DNA of 64,000 nt from Veillonella criceti (GTDB lineage: Bacteria > Bacillota > Negativicutes > Veillonellales > Veillonellaceae): the NCBI RefSeq assembly GCF_900460315.1, contig NZ_UHIO01000001.1:837501-901500 (forward strand). The letters are read 5' to 3'. Shown here piece after piece: positions 30,357 to 39,358 of the stretch (position 1 is the stretch's first letter; every line of letters begins with the position of its first letter). Position numbers and translations under genes: made by a program. The notes under the pieces were generated by a model, which was not told where the DNA came from, did not search any database, and saw only the letters and a list, made by a program, of their open reading frames with translations.

Positions 30357-30599
30357 AAAAAAGACCTTCATCCCGACAAGGGACGAAGGTCTCGTGGTTC
30401 CACCCTAGTTAGTTATCTCCATAGATAACTCACTTTACTGTCGATAACGCCTACTCGCGGATTGGCATACTCTAGTTCAACCAATCGGTTTGAAGGGGGT
30501 AACACGCTAACTTGTGTAAGATGGTCACAGCCCAGCCATCTCTCTCTGTCACACAGTGGATTAGGTATCATGTCCTTCGCTCTACCTGTTTCATTTGAT
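30357..30599 (-). ncRNA. T-box riboswitch (threonine) leader of thrS
   Basis: The conserved T-box AGGGTGGAACCACG is at 30393-30406 on the minus strand, followed by a terminator (GACCTTCGTCCC/GGGATGAAGGTC, then TTTTTT at 30357-30391). A promoter lies at 30606-30634. In stem I the GAAGG and CCTTC strands pair, and an ACC triplet at 30498-30500 next to that stem is the probable threonine specifier. The RNA senses uncharged tRNA and chooses between terminator and antiterminator. This fills most of the 500-base gap between thrS and the DUF4911 gene. Confidence 0.92.
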
Positions 30600-30605
30600 G
30601 TATAC

Positions 30606-30634
30606 ACTGTACACCAAAAATCGTATGGTGTCAA
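30606..30634 (-). promoter_or_regulatory. Promoter of the thrS T-box leader
   Basis: Minus strand TTGACA (30629-30634), 17-base spacer, TACAGT (30606-30611). Confidence 0.75.
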
Positions 30635-30732
30635 TACTCATTGTGTACAATTTATTAATTTTTTACAAACTAACTATACATTAAGACAAACTAGCCCTTT
30701 TATCGCCTAGTGTATCTGCTAATTACTTTAAT

Positions 30733-30957
30733 TTAAAACTCATTCGTATAGGATTCCAAAAAGGTTAATTCTATATCTAAACTAGCTAATACTTGACGTA
30801 CTAAAGGTTCTGTATCAGGCGTACAACGAACCATACAAATCCCTTCCGCTCGTTGTAAAGTCGTCATAACGCCTAAATACTCGTATCCTTCTAATATACG
30901 ATTTACATAATTTGTCTCCGCTGGTGAAATCTTAAAATATACATAAGCTTCATCCAA
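30733..30957 (-). CDS. DUF4911 domain protein
   Basis: 74 residues with FKISPAETNYVNRILEGYEYLGVM and a predicted ferredoxin-like fold. Function unknown. It is the last gene of the alaS-ireB-...-U32 operon, 31 bases after the U32 gene. Confidence 0.75.
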   Translation of the reverse strand: MDEAYVYFKISPAETNYVNRILEGYEYLGVMTTLQRAEGICMVRCTPDTEPLVRQVLASLDIELTFLESYTNEF

Positions 30958-30988
30958 AAGTCGTCTCTCCTCACCTGTAATACAGGCC

Positions 30989-32224
30989 CTATTGCCCTTT
31001 AACTTTACATTTACGACGCATCATCGCATACTCTTCTAATGGTGTATCAATGTATAAGCGCACCTTCATCTGGGCATGTGGAGCCACTGTAATTTCATTT
31101 CCATCTTCATCAGTCATCTTTGTAATCACATGATGAACTAATTCCCCATGAGGCTGACAGAATTCTACTTCATCCCCTACTTTGAAATTATTACGCTGCT
31201 CTAGATATGCATACCCTTCCTCAGCATTATACCCTTCAACAAGACCAATAAAGTCATGAGTCTGTGTATTACTAGAAGCACCATAATTTTGCGCCGTTTC
31301 ATCTGGTTTTTCTACAGAAAAACCTTCCGTATATGGACGATGAGAAATTTTTTCTAATTCTTCAATCCATTCTGGTTTCACTTCATAATGCGCTGGATCT
31401 GCTAAATAGGTATCTACTGCTTCACGATATACTTTTGTTACGGTAGCTGCATAATGAACACTCTTCATACGACCTTCAATTTTCAAACTATCTACGCCTG
31501 CTTCTACCAAATCAGGAATATATTTTAATAAGCAAAGATCTTTTGAGTTGAAAATATAAGTCCCATGTTGATCTTCTTCAATCGGATAGTATTCACCAGG
31601 ACGATTTTCTTCTACCAAAGAGTATTTCCAGCGACAAGCCTGGGTACATTGACCTCGATTAGCATCACGAGTCGTAAAATAATTACTTAATAAGCAACGA
31701 CCAGAATAGGAAATACACATAGCGCCATGAACGAAGGCTTCAATCTCAATATCAGCGGCCTCTTTCATAGTTTTAATGTCAGCAATACTCACTTCACGAG
31801 CTACTACAACACGGCTTGCCCCTTGTTCTTTCCAAAATTCAGTCGTTAAATAATTCGTTGTATTCGCTTGCGTACTTACGTGCCGTTCCAAATTAGGTGC
31901 TACACGCTTAGCGAGCAAAAAGATACCTAAGTCAGCTACAATAATGGCATCTACACCAATAGACTCTAGGAATTTCAAATAATCTTCTAAACCTACCAAA
32001 TCTTCATTGTGAGGAATAATATTACATGTAACATAAATCTTTTTACCATGACTATGTACAAAATCAACAGCTTCTTTTAGCTGTTCATTACTAAAATTTG
32101 AACTGCTAGCACGCAAACCAAAAGATTGGCCTGCACAATATACAGCATCGGCGCCATAACGAATGGCCATTTTTAATTTATCCATATTGCCAGCTGGTGA
32201 CAATACTTCAATTTGTCTATTCAT
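30989..32224 (-). CDS. U32 family peptidase (TrhP-like tRNA hydroxylation factor)
   Basis: 411 residues. N-terminal EVLSPAGNMDKLKMAIRYGADAVY, then a U32 signature with EAFVHGAMCISYSGRCLLSNYFTTRDANRGQCTQACRW, whose cysteines may bind an iron-sulfur cluster. U32 proteins next to this methyltransferase (YrrN/YrrO in B. subtilis, TrhP) are needed for 5-hydroxyuridine at tRNA position 34. The same gene order here supports that role over a true peptidase role. Confidence 0.88.
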   Translation of the reverse strand: MNRQIEVLSPAGNMDKLKMAIRYGADAVYCAGQSFGLRASSSNFSNEQLKEAVDFVHSHGKKIYVTCNIIPHNEDLVGLEDYLKFLESIGVDAIIVADLGIFLLAKRVAPNLERHVSTQANTTNYLTTEFWKEQGASRVVVAREVSIADIKTMKEAADIEIEAFVHGAMCISYSGRCLLSNYFTTRDANRGQCTQACRWKYSLVEENRPGEYYPIEEDQHGTYIFNSKDLCLLKYIPDLVEAGVDSLKIEGRMKSVHYAATVTKVYREAVDTYLADPAHYEVKPEWIEELEKISHRPYTEGFSVEKPDETAQNYGASSNTQTHDFIGLVEGYNAEEGYAYLEQRNNFKVGDEVEFCQPHGELVHHVITKMTDEDGNEITVAPHAQMKVRLYIDTPLEEYAMMRRKCKVKGQ

Positions 32225-32227
32225 GTA

Positions 32228-32830
32228 TTACTTATTACCTTTCCAAATACTCACACTCATACCATCTCCTAACGGATAAATGGTCGTATTAAATTTCGTT
32301 TTATCTTCTACGACAGCTAAAAATTCACGCAGTCGTTTCACAATTGTCTTATATCGATGAGGTGCCTCTTTATCGCCTCGCACATATCCTCTAAAAAGAA
32401 CATTATCAGCTAATACAACCGCCTGCGGTGACAAATGAGGCAAAATGAGTTCTAACTGCCGCCCATATTGACCCTTAGGGCCATCTAAAAAAACTAAATC
32501 AAAGTGGCCGGTTAATGAAGTTAACACTTCATTAGCATCTCCTAAGTGCAATGTAATATTATCTTTATAAGGTGACTGCCCTATATAATACTGCGCCATG
32601 CCATGTCGCTTTTCATCTAGTTCTATGGACACTATTTCAGCATCTGGGGCTGCATGTTTAGCTAATAATAAGGTAGAATAACCAATAGCAGTACCTACTT
32701 CTAACACTCGATTAGGTCGGTATAAGCCAATGAGTTCTTCAAATAAATGTACTTCTGATTCACGCAATATGGGCACTTTATTAAGAACTGCATAAATGCG
32801 TTGTTCATTTAAAATCTCTTTAATCTCCAT
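32228..32830 (-). CDS. trmR: O-methyltransferase, tRNA 5-hydroxyuridine methyltransferase TrmR-like
   Basis: SAM-dependent methyltransferase, 200 residues. Motif I is VLEVGTAIGYSTLLLA; DLVFLDGPKGQYGRQLE and DNVLFRGYV supply metal and substrate residues of the cation-dependent O-methyltransferase family. Its place between mltG and the U32 gene matches YrrM/TrmR, which methylates 5-hydroxyuridine in tRNA to 5-methoxyuridine. The assignment to TrmR rests on this synteny. Confidence 0.85.
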   Translation of the reverse strand: MEIKEILNEQRIYAVLNKVPILRESEVHLFEELIGLYRPNRVLEVGTAIGYSTLLLAKHAAPDAEIVSIELDEKRHGMAQYYIGQSPYKDNITLHLGDANEVLTSLTGHFDLVFLDGPKGQYGRQLELILPHLSPQAVVLADNVLFRGYVRGDKEAPHRYKTIVKRLREFLAVVEDKTKFNTTIYPLGDGMSVSIWKGNK

Positions 32831-32845
32831 AAACTACAATCGCCA

Positions 32846-33853
32846 TTACTCTCCATAAATAGATTCAACTACTTGTAAATGTTCTTCATAAGTTTTAGTA
32901 AAGTGATGGTGACCTTCCTTATCTGCTACAAAAAATAAATACTCTGTGCTTGGTGCATTAAGCACAGCTTCCATAGATTTCATGCCTGGATTCGCAATCG
33001 GTCCTGGCGGTAAGCCCTTATTAAGATATGTATTATATGGACTTGGCAATTCCGTATCCTCAATGGATAAATGAGGCTTTGGATACCCCAAAATATACTG
33101 AATGCTAGCACAAGATTGTAAAGGCATACCAATTTGCAAACGTTTTAAAAATACGGCCGCAATAATAGGACGATCTTCATCAAACATAGCTTCTTTCTCT
33201 ACTAAGGAAGCAAGTGTAATGAATTCAAAAATAGTCATATTCTTTGCCGCAATTTGCTCCCGTATAGCTGGCGTCAATTGTTTATTGAGTTCACCTGCCA
33301 TACGCTTTAAAATATCTTCTGGTGTACTGTCCACAGGGATTTCATATGTATTAGGGAATAAGAACCCTTCTACACGATAATCTACCTTGCTAGGTCCATA
33401 CATATATTGATAAGGTACATACGTTTTAGCCGTTTCTAAGAAAGCCATCTTAGAAGCAAGCCCATCTTTTTCTAATTCATCTGCAATCTGCTGAATAGTA
33501 TACCCTTCAGGAATTGTTACTTTAATAGTTTGTAACTTTCCTTTTTGCAATAATTTAATCACATCTCGTAGACTAGCATTTTGTGGAATTTGATAATAGC
33601 CTTGTTGTAATTTATCTACGGAACCAGTAAGACGCAAGGCTAAGCGGAAGGTAGTAGGCGAGCTAATAATCCCCTTCTCATATAACATATCACCAATTTC
33701 AGCACCTGTTTGATCCTTATTGACCGTAAATACCACATCTTGAGGCTTTTTTACCATACTATTGGGTTTTAAATAGATAACGGTGGCGGCGATGCAAAGG
33801 ATAAGTAGTATTCCTAATACAGAAACTCCTATCCACTTCAATCGTCTGCTCAT
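32846..33853 (-). CDS. mltG: Endolytic murein transglycosylase MltG
   Basis: Inner-membrane enzyme that cuts nascent glycan strands. About 335 residues with one N-terminal helix (about 5-28), a LysM-like part and the YceG catalytic domain: TLASLVEKEA with the catalytic glutamate, then SPYNTYLNKGLPPGPIANPG. An ATG at 33853 is used; a TTG two codons earlier is closer to the AAGGAG site and cannot be excluded. Confidence 0.95.
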   Translation of the reverse strand: MSRRLKWIGVSVLGILLILCIAATVIYLKPNSMVKKPQDVVFTVNKDQTGAEIGDMLYEKGIISSPTTFRLALRLTGSVDKLQQGYYQIPQNASLRDVIKLLQKGKLQTIKVTIPEGYTIQQIADELEKDGLASKMAFLETAKTYVPYQYMYGPSKVDYRVEGFLFPNTYEIPVDSTPEDILKRMAGELNKQLTPAIREQIAAKNMTIFEFITLASLVEKEAMFDEDRPIIAAVFLKRLQIGMPLQSCASIQYILGYPKPHLSIEDTELPSPYNTYLNKGLPPGPIANPGMKSMEAVLNAPSTEYLFFVADKEGHHHFTKTYEEHLQVVESIYGE

Positions 33854-33918
33854 AAACAATCTAACTCCTTATAGTTAACAATCACAATCTTATAAACACT
33901 AACTGTTTATAAACAGGC

Positions 33919-33943
33919 GAAAGAGGGGCTAGGCCCCTCTTTC
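33919..33943 (-). terminator. GC-rich hairpin between DUF1292 gene and mltG
   Basis: GAAAGAGGGGC/GCCCCTCTTTC with a three-base loop, but no T run on either side. It may slow transcription or protect an mRNA end rather than terminate. Confidence 0.4.
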
Positions 33944-33962
33944 CCTAAATTTTAATACCTAA

Positions 33963-34256
33963 TTATTCTTCGTCAAGACCTGCTTCATAAAGGGCCAATA
34001 CGCTTTCAAATTCTTCATCTGTAGGCGCTACATATACATCTTCGCCATCTTCTTGATCGATGCGAGCAATGATAACTTCTGGTTCTTCATGGCATTTACA
34101 GCCAGGTTCACATTCTTCTGGTGGCAAAGAAATAAGAACTGCAAATTCTTTACCTTCATGGTTGATGATCATATCTTCTTCATAATACATTTCATTGCCT
34201 TCGCCGTCATCAATGACCACTACCGACATTTCGCCTTCATACCCTTGTTCTACCAT
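33963..34256 (-). CDS. DUF1292 domain protein (YrzB-like)
   Basis: 97 residues, strongly acidic, conserved in Firmicutes between ruvX and mltG. Contains VVVIDDGEGNEMYYEED, a cysteine-rich CEPGCKC segment that could bind metal, and VAPTDEEFESVLALYE. The ATG at 34256 has AGGAGGT upstream; upstream in-frame codons lack a site. Function unknown. Confidence 0.85.
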   Translation of the reverse strand: MVEQGYEGEMSVVVIDDGEGNEMYYEEDMIINHEGKEFAVLISLPPEECEPGCKCHEEPEVIIARIDQEDGEDVYVAPTDEEFESVLALYEAGLDEE

Positions 34257-34325
34257 GAGGACCTCCTTACTATTACTACAAATAGCCGGTTTCACGGCTC
34301 TAACAAATACAGCCAACAACGACCA

Positions 34326-34745
34326 TTATCGCTGCCATTTGCGACTATCTAAATACCCCTGTAATATGACAACGGCTGCCATTTTATCGATTACTGTTTT
34401 ACGTTTCTTACGGCTTACATCCGCAGCAATCAACGAACGCTCTGCCATAACAGTAGAGAGTCGTTCATCCCAAAACGTTACAGGTGTAGCAATGACTTCC
34501 TGCATCTTTGCAACAAATTCTTCCGTCTTAAGTGCACGGTCACCTTTTGTCCCATTCATATTTTTAGGCATCCCCACTACAAGTTCTTCTACTTCATATT
34601 CTGTAATGAGTTCTTGTAATCGCTGAAAATCCTTTTCTAAGGATGTACGACGAATTGTTTCAATTCCTTGTGCCGTCAAATATAAGGCATCACTGCATGC
34701 CACACCGATAGTCCGACTACCCACGTCTAATGACATAATTCTCAT
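34326..34745 (-). CDS. ruvX: RuvX/YqgF: putative pre-16S rRNA nuclease
   Basis: 139 residues, RNase H-like fold. [14 protein letters not shown] carries the first catalytic aspartate; [14 protein letters not shown] and [12 protein letters not shown] supply the others. Implicated in 16S 5'-end processing. ATG comes one base after the ireB stop. Confidence 0.94.
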   Translation of the reverse strand: MRIMSLDVGSRTIGVACSDALYLTAQGIETIRRTSLEKDFQRLQELITEYEVEELVVGMPKNMNGTKGDRALKTEEFVAKMQEVIATPVTFWDERLSTVMAERSLIAADVSRKKRKTVIDKMAAVVILQGYLDSRKWQR

Positions 34746-34746
34746 A

Positions 34747-35004
34747 TTACAGTTTCTTAGCCTTTACATATTCTACAACAAGCTCTTCAATCAATTCATC
34801 ACGATCTAAGCGACGAATCATGCTACGAGCATTATTATAGCTCGTAATATAAGTAGGCTCGCCCGAGATAAGAAAACCTACAATTTGTTCCACAGGATTA
34901 TATCCCTTTTCTTGTAAAGCGTGATATACATCACGTAATACTTCACCAGCGGAAGGAACATCATTTACTTTTTGAAACATCATAGTTTCGTCTGATACAC
35001 TCAT
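34747..35004 (-). CDS. ireB: IreB family regulatory phosphoprotein (UPF0297)
   Basis: 85 residues. [48 protein letters not shown] pattern. In Enterococcus, IreB is a substrate of the kinase IreK and limits cephalosporin resistance. Conserved between alaS and ruvX. A hairpin (TATAGT...CTGTTC/GAACAG...ACTATA) sits in its leader at about 35022-35057. Confidence 0.92.
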   Translation of the reverse strand: MSVSDETMMFQKVNDVPSAGEVLRDVYHALQEKGYNPVEQIVGFLISGEPTYITSYNNARSMIRRLDRDELIEELVVEYVKAKKL

Positions 35005-35099
35005 GCAAAAGCCTCCTTTGCAACGGTATAGTCACTGTTCCTAAGAACAGATCAACTATACACAGAATGATTAATGGTTATCTTTATTTTACCACAATT

Positions 35100-37709
35100 C
35101 TATTTTACCATAGATAAAATAGTTTCTTTACCTTTTTCTAAGGCTGCGCCTAAAGCACTTGCCTCTTTACCACCAGCTTGTGCCATGTCAGGACGGCCAC
35201 CACCATTACCACCAGCCGCTTGTGCCGTAGCTTTAACAATGTTACCTGCATGGAAACCAGCTTTAACGGCATCTTTAGTAGCCATACACACAAAGTTCAC
35301 CTTATCTGCGTTTTTCATGCCTAATAAAACAATGCCAGAACCTAATTTATCACGAACCATATCCGCCGTGCTACGAAGTTCATCCATATCAGCAGCCTTC
35401 ACTTCAGCTACGGCTACTTTAAAGGCACCCGCTTCAAATGTACTATTTAAAATAGCATCTAAACCACCAGACATTAACTCTTTACGAGCCGAACCTAATT
35501 CATGTTCTAATTGTTTTACTTCCTCTACAATTTGTTGTGCTCGTGTTACCACATCTTCAGGTTTTGTTTTAAGAATCGTTGCTACTTCACGAAGCTGTCC
35601 TTGTTCTTGTTGAGCTAATGCTAATGCTGCTTCACCAGTTACCGCTTCAATACGGCGTACACCAGAACCGATACCACCTTCTGACAAAATGCGGAACGTG
35701 CCAATTACAGCTGTATTCACAACATGTGAGCCACCACAAAGTTCTACACTAAATTCAGGTACTGTAACAACGCGAACACGATCGCCATATTTTTCACCAA
35801 AAAGTGCCATAGCACCAAGCTTCTTAGCTTCATCCATGGACATTTCTTGAATTGTTAAACTGCTTGCTTTAAGGATTTCACCATTAACTAAATTGGTAAT
35901 CTGTTTCAACTCTTCAGCTGTTACCGGTGAAAAATGAGTAAAATCAAAACGCAAACGATCTGGCATCACTAAAGAACCTGCTTGATTTACGTGACTCCCT
36001 AATACTTGTTTCAAAGCCGCATGTAATAAATGGGTAGCCGTATGATTACGCGCCATCGCTAAGCGACGAGTCGTATCTACTTCAAACGTAACCGTATCAC
36101 CAACTTGTAAACTACCTTCTACAATTGTACCTACATGATATGTTGTACCTTCTGGTAATTTACGCGTCGTATGCACTTCCATTTTACCCATAGGCCCTAC
36201 AATAAAACCAGAATCACCTAACTGACCGCCCCCTTCTGCATGGAATGGCGTAGTACGAACAATCAAAGTAATTTCCATACCATCAGAAGCGCTATCTAAT
36301 CGAGTAGCCCCTTCACCAAGCATAAGGACCTCAGAGGAAGTCGCTGTTTCATCATCACTTAACGCTTCATCACGAAGGAATGTAATATCTGGAGTAGCTA
36401 CTTTAGCATCCACATCTTCACGAGCAGCGCGAGCACGAGTCCGTTGTTCTTCCATGGCCTTTTCAAATCCTGCCATATCAATGATTAGGCCTGCTTCCAT
36501 AGCAATTTCTTCAGTTAATTCCCAAGGGAATCCATAAGTGTCATATAATTTAAATACTTCAGCACCCGGTACTTCTTTCGCATTCTTTGCTTTTAAATCA
36601 GTAATTAAAGCACTTAATAATTCAAGCCCCTGCGCTAATGTCTGATTGAAACGATCTTCTTCATTAGCTACTACACGTTTAATGAAGTCATGTTTTTCAG
36701 CTAAGCCTGGTACACCAGAACCTAAAATATCAATAACAACATCAACTAAATCCGTTAAGAAACGACCTTCAATGCCTAGTAAACGACCATGGCGTACAGC
36801 ACGGCGTAAAATACGACGCAATACATAACCACGACCTTCATTAGATGGTAACACGCCATCACTAATAAGCACAGAAATAGCGCGCACATGGTCCCCAATA
36901 ACCTTCAAGGACACATCTGTATTAGCATCCGTATGATACGTCACTTTAGCCATTTCAGCTGCTTTTTCAATAATAGGGAAAATTAAATCTGTTTCAAAAT
37001 TGCTTTCTTTATTTTGTAATACAGAGGCCAATCGTTCAAGACCAGCACCAGTATCAATATTTTTCTTTTCTAAAGGCACGTATTCACCTTCAGCTGTACG
37101 ATTAAACTGCGTGAATACAAGGTTCCAAATTTCAAGATAACGATCGCAATCGCAACCTGGTGCACAATCTGGTTCACCACAACCACGTGCTTCACCAAGA
37201 TCGTAAAAAATTTCACTATCAGGACCACATGGGCCTTCGCCAATTTCCCAGAAGTTATCTTCTAAACGGCTAATATGATCATCTGGCAAGCCTAATTCAT
37301 TATGCCATACATCATACGCTTCTTGGTCATCTGGATATACCGTAACATATAAACGATTTTTATCCAATTTAATCACTTCTGTTAAAAATTCCCAAGCCCA
37401 ATGAATGGCTTCTTTTTTGAAATAATCGCCAAAGGAGAAGTTCCCTAACATTTCAAAGAAAGTATGATGACGCGCCGTGCGTCCTACATTTTCAATATCC
37501 CCTGTACGAATACATTTTTGACAGGTCGTTACACGTGTACGTGGTGGTACTAACTTACCTGTAAAAAATGGTTTCAATGGTGCCATACCAGCCCCAATTA
37601 GTAACAAAGAGGGATCATTTTCCGGAATTAGGGAAAAACTATCTAAGATTAAATGTTGTTTACTTTCAAAAAATTTTAAATAAGCCTGACGCAGCTCATT
37701 ACCCTTCAT
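35100..37709 (-). CDS. alaS: Alanyl-tRNA synthetase
   Basis: 869 residues. Class II core (about 1-240), tRNA-recognition helices, an editing domain with HTATHLLHAAL and CGGSH zinc ligands, and a C-terminal GGRPDMAQAGG glycine-rich region of the DHHA1 domain. The AAPLKPFF-like motif 1 and RHHTFFEMLGNFSFGDYFKKE near the start are diagnostic. Follows the metal ABC permease gene by 68 bases; no T-box. Confidence 0.98.
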   Translation of the reverse strand: MKGNELRQAYLKFFESKQHLILDSFSLIPENDPSLLLIGAGMAPLKPFFTGKLVPPRTRVTTCQKCIRTGDIENVGRTARHHTFFEMLGNFSFGDYFKKEAIHWAWEFLTEVIKLDKNRLYVTVYPDDQEAYDVWHNELGLPDDHISRLEDNFWEIGEGPCGPDSEIFYDLGEARGCGEPDCAPGCDCDRYLEIWNLVFTQFNRTAEGEYVPLEKKNIDTGAGLERLASVLQNKESNFETDLIFPIIEKAAEMAKVTYHTDANTDVSLKVIGDHVRAISVLISDGVLPSNEGRGYVLRRILRRAVRHGRLLGIEGRFLTDLVDVVIDILGSGVPGLAEKHDFIKRVVANEEDRFNQTLAQGLELLSALITDLKAKNAKEVPGAEVFKLYDTYGFPWELTEEIAMEAGLIIDMAGFEKAMEEQRTRARAAREDVDAKVATPDITFLRDEALSDDETATSSEVLMLGEGATRLDSASDGMEITLIVRTTPFHAEGGGQLGDSGFIVGPMGKMEVHTTRKLPEGTTYHVGTIVEGSLQVGDTVTFEVDTTRRLAMARNHTATHLLHAALKQVLGSHVNQAGSLVMPDRLRFDFTHFSPVTAEELKQITNLVNGEILKASSLTIQEMSMDEAKKLGAMALFGEKYGDRVRVVTVPEFSVELCGGSHVVNTAVIGTFRILSEGGIGSGVRRIEAVTGEAALALAQQEQGQLREVATILKTKPEDVVTRAQQIVEEVKQLEHELGSARKELMSGGLDAILNSTFEAGAFKVAVAEVKAADMDELRSTADMVRDKLGSGIVLLGMKNADKVNFVCMATKDAVKAGFHAGNIVKATAQAAGGNGGGRPDMAQAGGKEASALGAALEKGKETILSMVK

Positions 37710-37777
37710 GAGTTCAGCCTCCTAAATAAATACGATTACTCCTTATTATACTTCTTTAAACCTATATTTGTCTATCT

Positions 37778-38584
37778 TTATCGGGTCCCCTTAGCAACAG
37801 CTAACGCAAATGTAAAAGCATAGCCTAAAATAGCAACTAATACGATAGTACCACCAGGCGCCAAATCAAATTCAAAAGCAACTATTAAACCAAGAATCAC
37901 ACTCCCCATTGAATAGGCTTCGCTAAGTAATAATGTTTTAACAAATCCTTGGCGCCACAAATGAGCCGCTGCGACCGGTACAATCATAAGAGCCCCAATA
38001 AGTAAAATACCAACAATCGTCATTCCCATAACAACTACAAGAGCTGTTAAAATAGCAAACAACATATTAATACGGGCTACTGGAATCCCTGCGGTAATTG
38101 CAATTTGTTCATCAAACGCTGTAAATAATAATCGAGAGTAAACCACATAGACCATTATCGCCACAATGACAGCTACAATGGCAATTGTCATAATATCCGC
38201 TGTCGTTACCGTTAAAATACTACCAAACAAAAAATTCAATAATCCTGTACTTGGCATTTTAGTCATGGTGGCAAAAATAACCGCCAACGCTAGCCCTGTA
38301 TAGAAAAATAGCGCTAAAATCATATCCGTATACTGATTCTGGCGTCGCCGAATCAGTTCAATACCAATGGCCGTTAATACGGTAAGCGCTGCGGCCCCTA
38401 ACGGTGGATATATTTGTAATAAAGAGGCACCCGTTACCCCAGCAAAGGCTACATGGCCTAACCCTTCACTAAGTAAGGATTGTCGTTTAATAACAATAAA
38501 CGTACCTATAAGAGGACACATAAGAGCTACAATTACACCGGCCAGAAACGCTCGTTGCATAAATTCATAGGAAAAAATATCCAT
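37778..38584 (-). CDS. Metal ABC transporter permease (ZnuB/MntB family)
   Basis: 268 residues, eight or nine hydrophobic helices, with CPLIGTFIVIKRQSLLSEGLGHVAFAGV at the start, the family pattern. Moves zinc or manganese with the ATPase next to it (one-base gap). The metal-binding lipoprotein partner is not in this window, so the metal is unresolved. Confidence 0.88.
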   Translation of the reverse strand: MDIFSYEFMQRAFLAGVIVALMCPLIGTFIVIKRQSLLSEGLGHVAFAGVTGASLLQIYPPLGAAALTVLTAIGIELIRRRQNQYTDMILALFFYTGLALAVIFATMTKMPSTGLLNFLFGSILTVTTADIMTIAIVAVIVAIMVYVVYSRLLFTAFDEQIAITAGIPVARINMLFAILTALVVVMGMTIVGILLIGALMIVPVAAAHLWRQGFVKTLLLSEAYSMGSVILGLIVAFEFDLAPGGTIVLVAILGYAFTFALAVAKGTR

Positions 38585-38585
38585 C

Positions 38586-39296
38586 TTAACCTCCTATATG
38601 CCAAGCTAAGGCGGTGCCCATATGGCTCTCTAAAAAACCTTGACTATTGCCATCATAACAAACATGACGATTAACACAAACGACTTGATCCGCTACTTTG
38701 CAAGCATCTACAATATCATGTGTTACCATAAGTATTGTCATGCCTTCATCACACAACGTTCTTAACAAGGTCATAATATGCTCACTCACTTGATAATCTA
38801 TCCCGCTTGTAGGTTCATCTAATAACAAATATTTAGGATGTCTAGCCAAAGCCTGGGCAATCATAACACGCTGTTGTTGGCCCCCGCTTAAATCGCCAAT
38901 ACGCCGATGGGTAAACTCCGCCATTCCCACTTGTGCCAAGGCCTCATGAGCTAATGCTTGTCGTTCTTTCCGTTTAATCCCTTTAATGCGCAAGCCTAAT
39001 TCCACAATTTCCCCACAAGTAGCAGGAAATTGAGCTGCATTCTTATTGTAGATTTGGGGCACCAGATGAAGTAAACCCAATCGTTGAGCCGTTTGAACAT
39101 CATGACCATCTATCATCACACTGCCACTGGCAGGCTGCAATAATCCAGCGACTAAGCGTAAAAAAGTTGTTTTACCAGCCCCATTAGGTCCTACTACAAT
39201 AGTAAATTGTCCTTCAGGAATAGTTACACAAATATCCATTAGGGTGTTTTCTTGTTCATAATTAAATTTCACATTGTTTAAAGCAATTTCGCCCAT
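38586..39296 (-). CDS. Metal ABC transporter ATP-binding protein (ZnuC family)
   Basis: 236 residues. Walker [13 protein letters not shown], signature LSGGQQQRVMIA, Walker B YLLLDEPTSGID, H-loop TMILMVTHD. Energises the permease encoded immediately downstream. Confidence 0.9.
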   Translation of the reverse strand: MGEIALNNVKFNYEQENTLMDICVTIPEGQFTIVVGPNGAGKTTFLRLVAGLLQPASGSVMIDGHDVQTAQRLGLLHLVPQIYNKNAAQFPATCGEIVELGLRIKGIKRKERQALAHEALAQVGMAEFTHRRIGDLSGGQQQRVMIAQALARHPKYLLLDEPTSGIDYQVSEHIMTLLRTLCDEGMTILMVTHDIVDACKVADQVVCVNRHVCYDGNSQGFLESHMGTALAWHIGG

Positions 39297-39321
39297 GAAA
39301 TACTCCTTGTGCTCTATAGGC

Positions 39322-39349
39322 TAAAAGAGGAGGCTAGGGCCTCCTCTTC
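39322..39349 (-). terminator. Terminator of the NlpC/P60 gene
   Basis: AAGAGGAGGC/GCCTCCTCTT hairpin then TTTAG on the minus strand. Confidence 0.65.
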
Positions 39350-39358
39350 ATATATACC

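Noticed and set aside
35074-35613. Open frame of 179 codons on the plus strand over alaS
   Set aside because: Antisense shadow of the alaS C-terminal coding sequence, with no ribosome site or family signal.
37710-37777. T-box leader for alaS
   Set aside because: Only 67 bases lie upstream of the gene and the conserved T-box core is absent.
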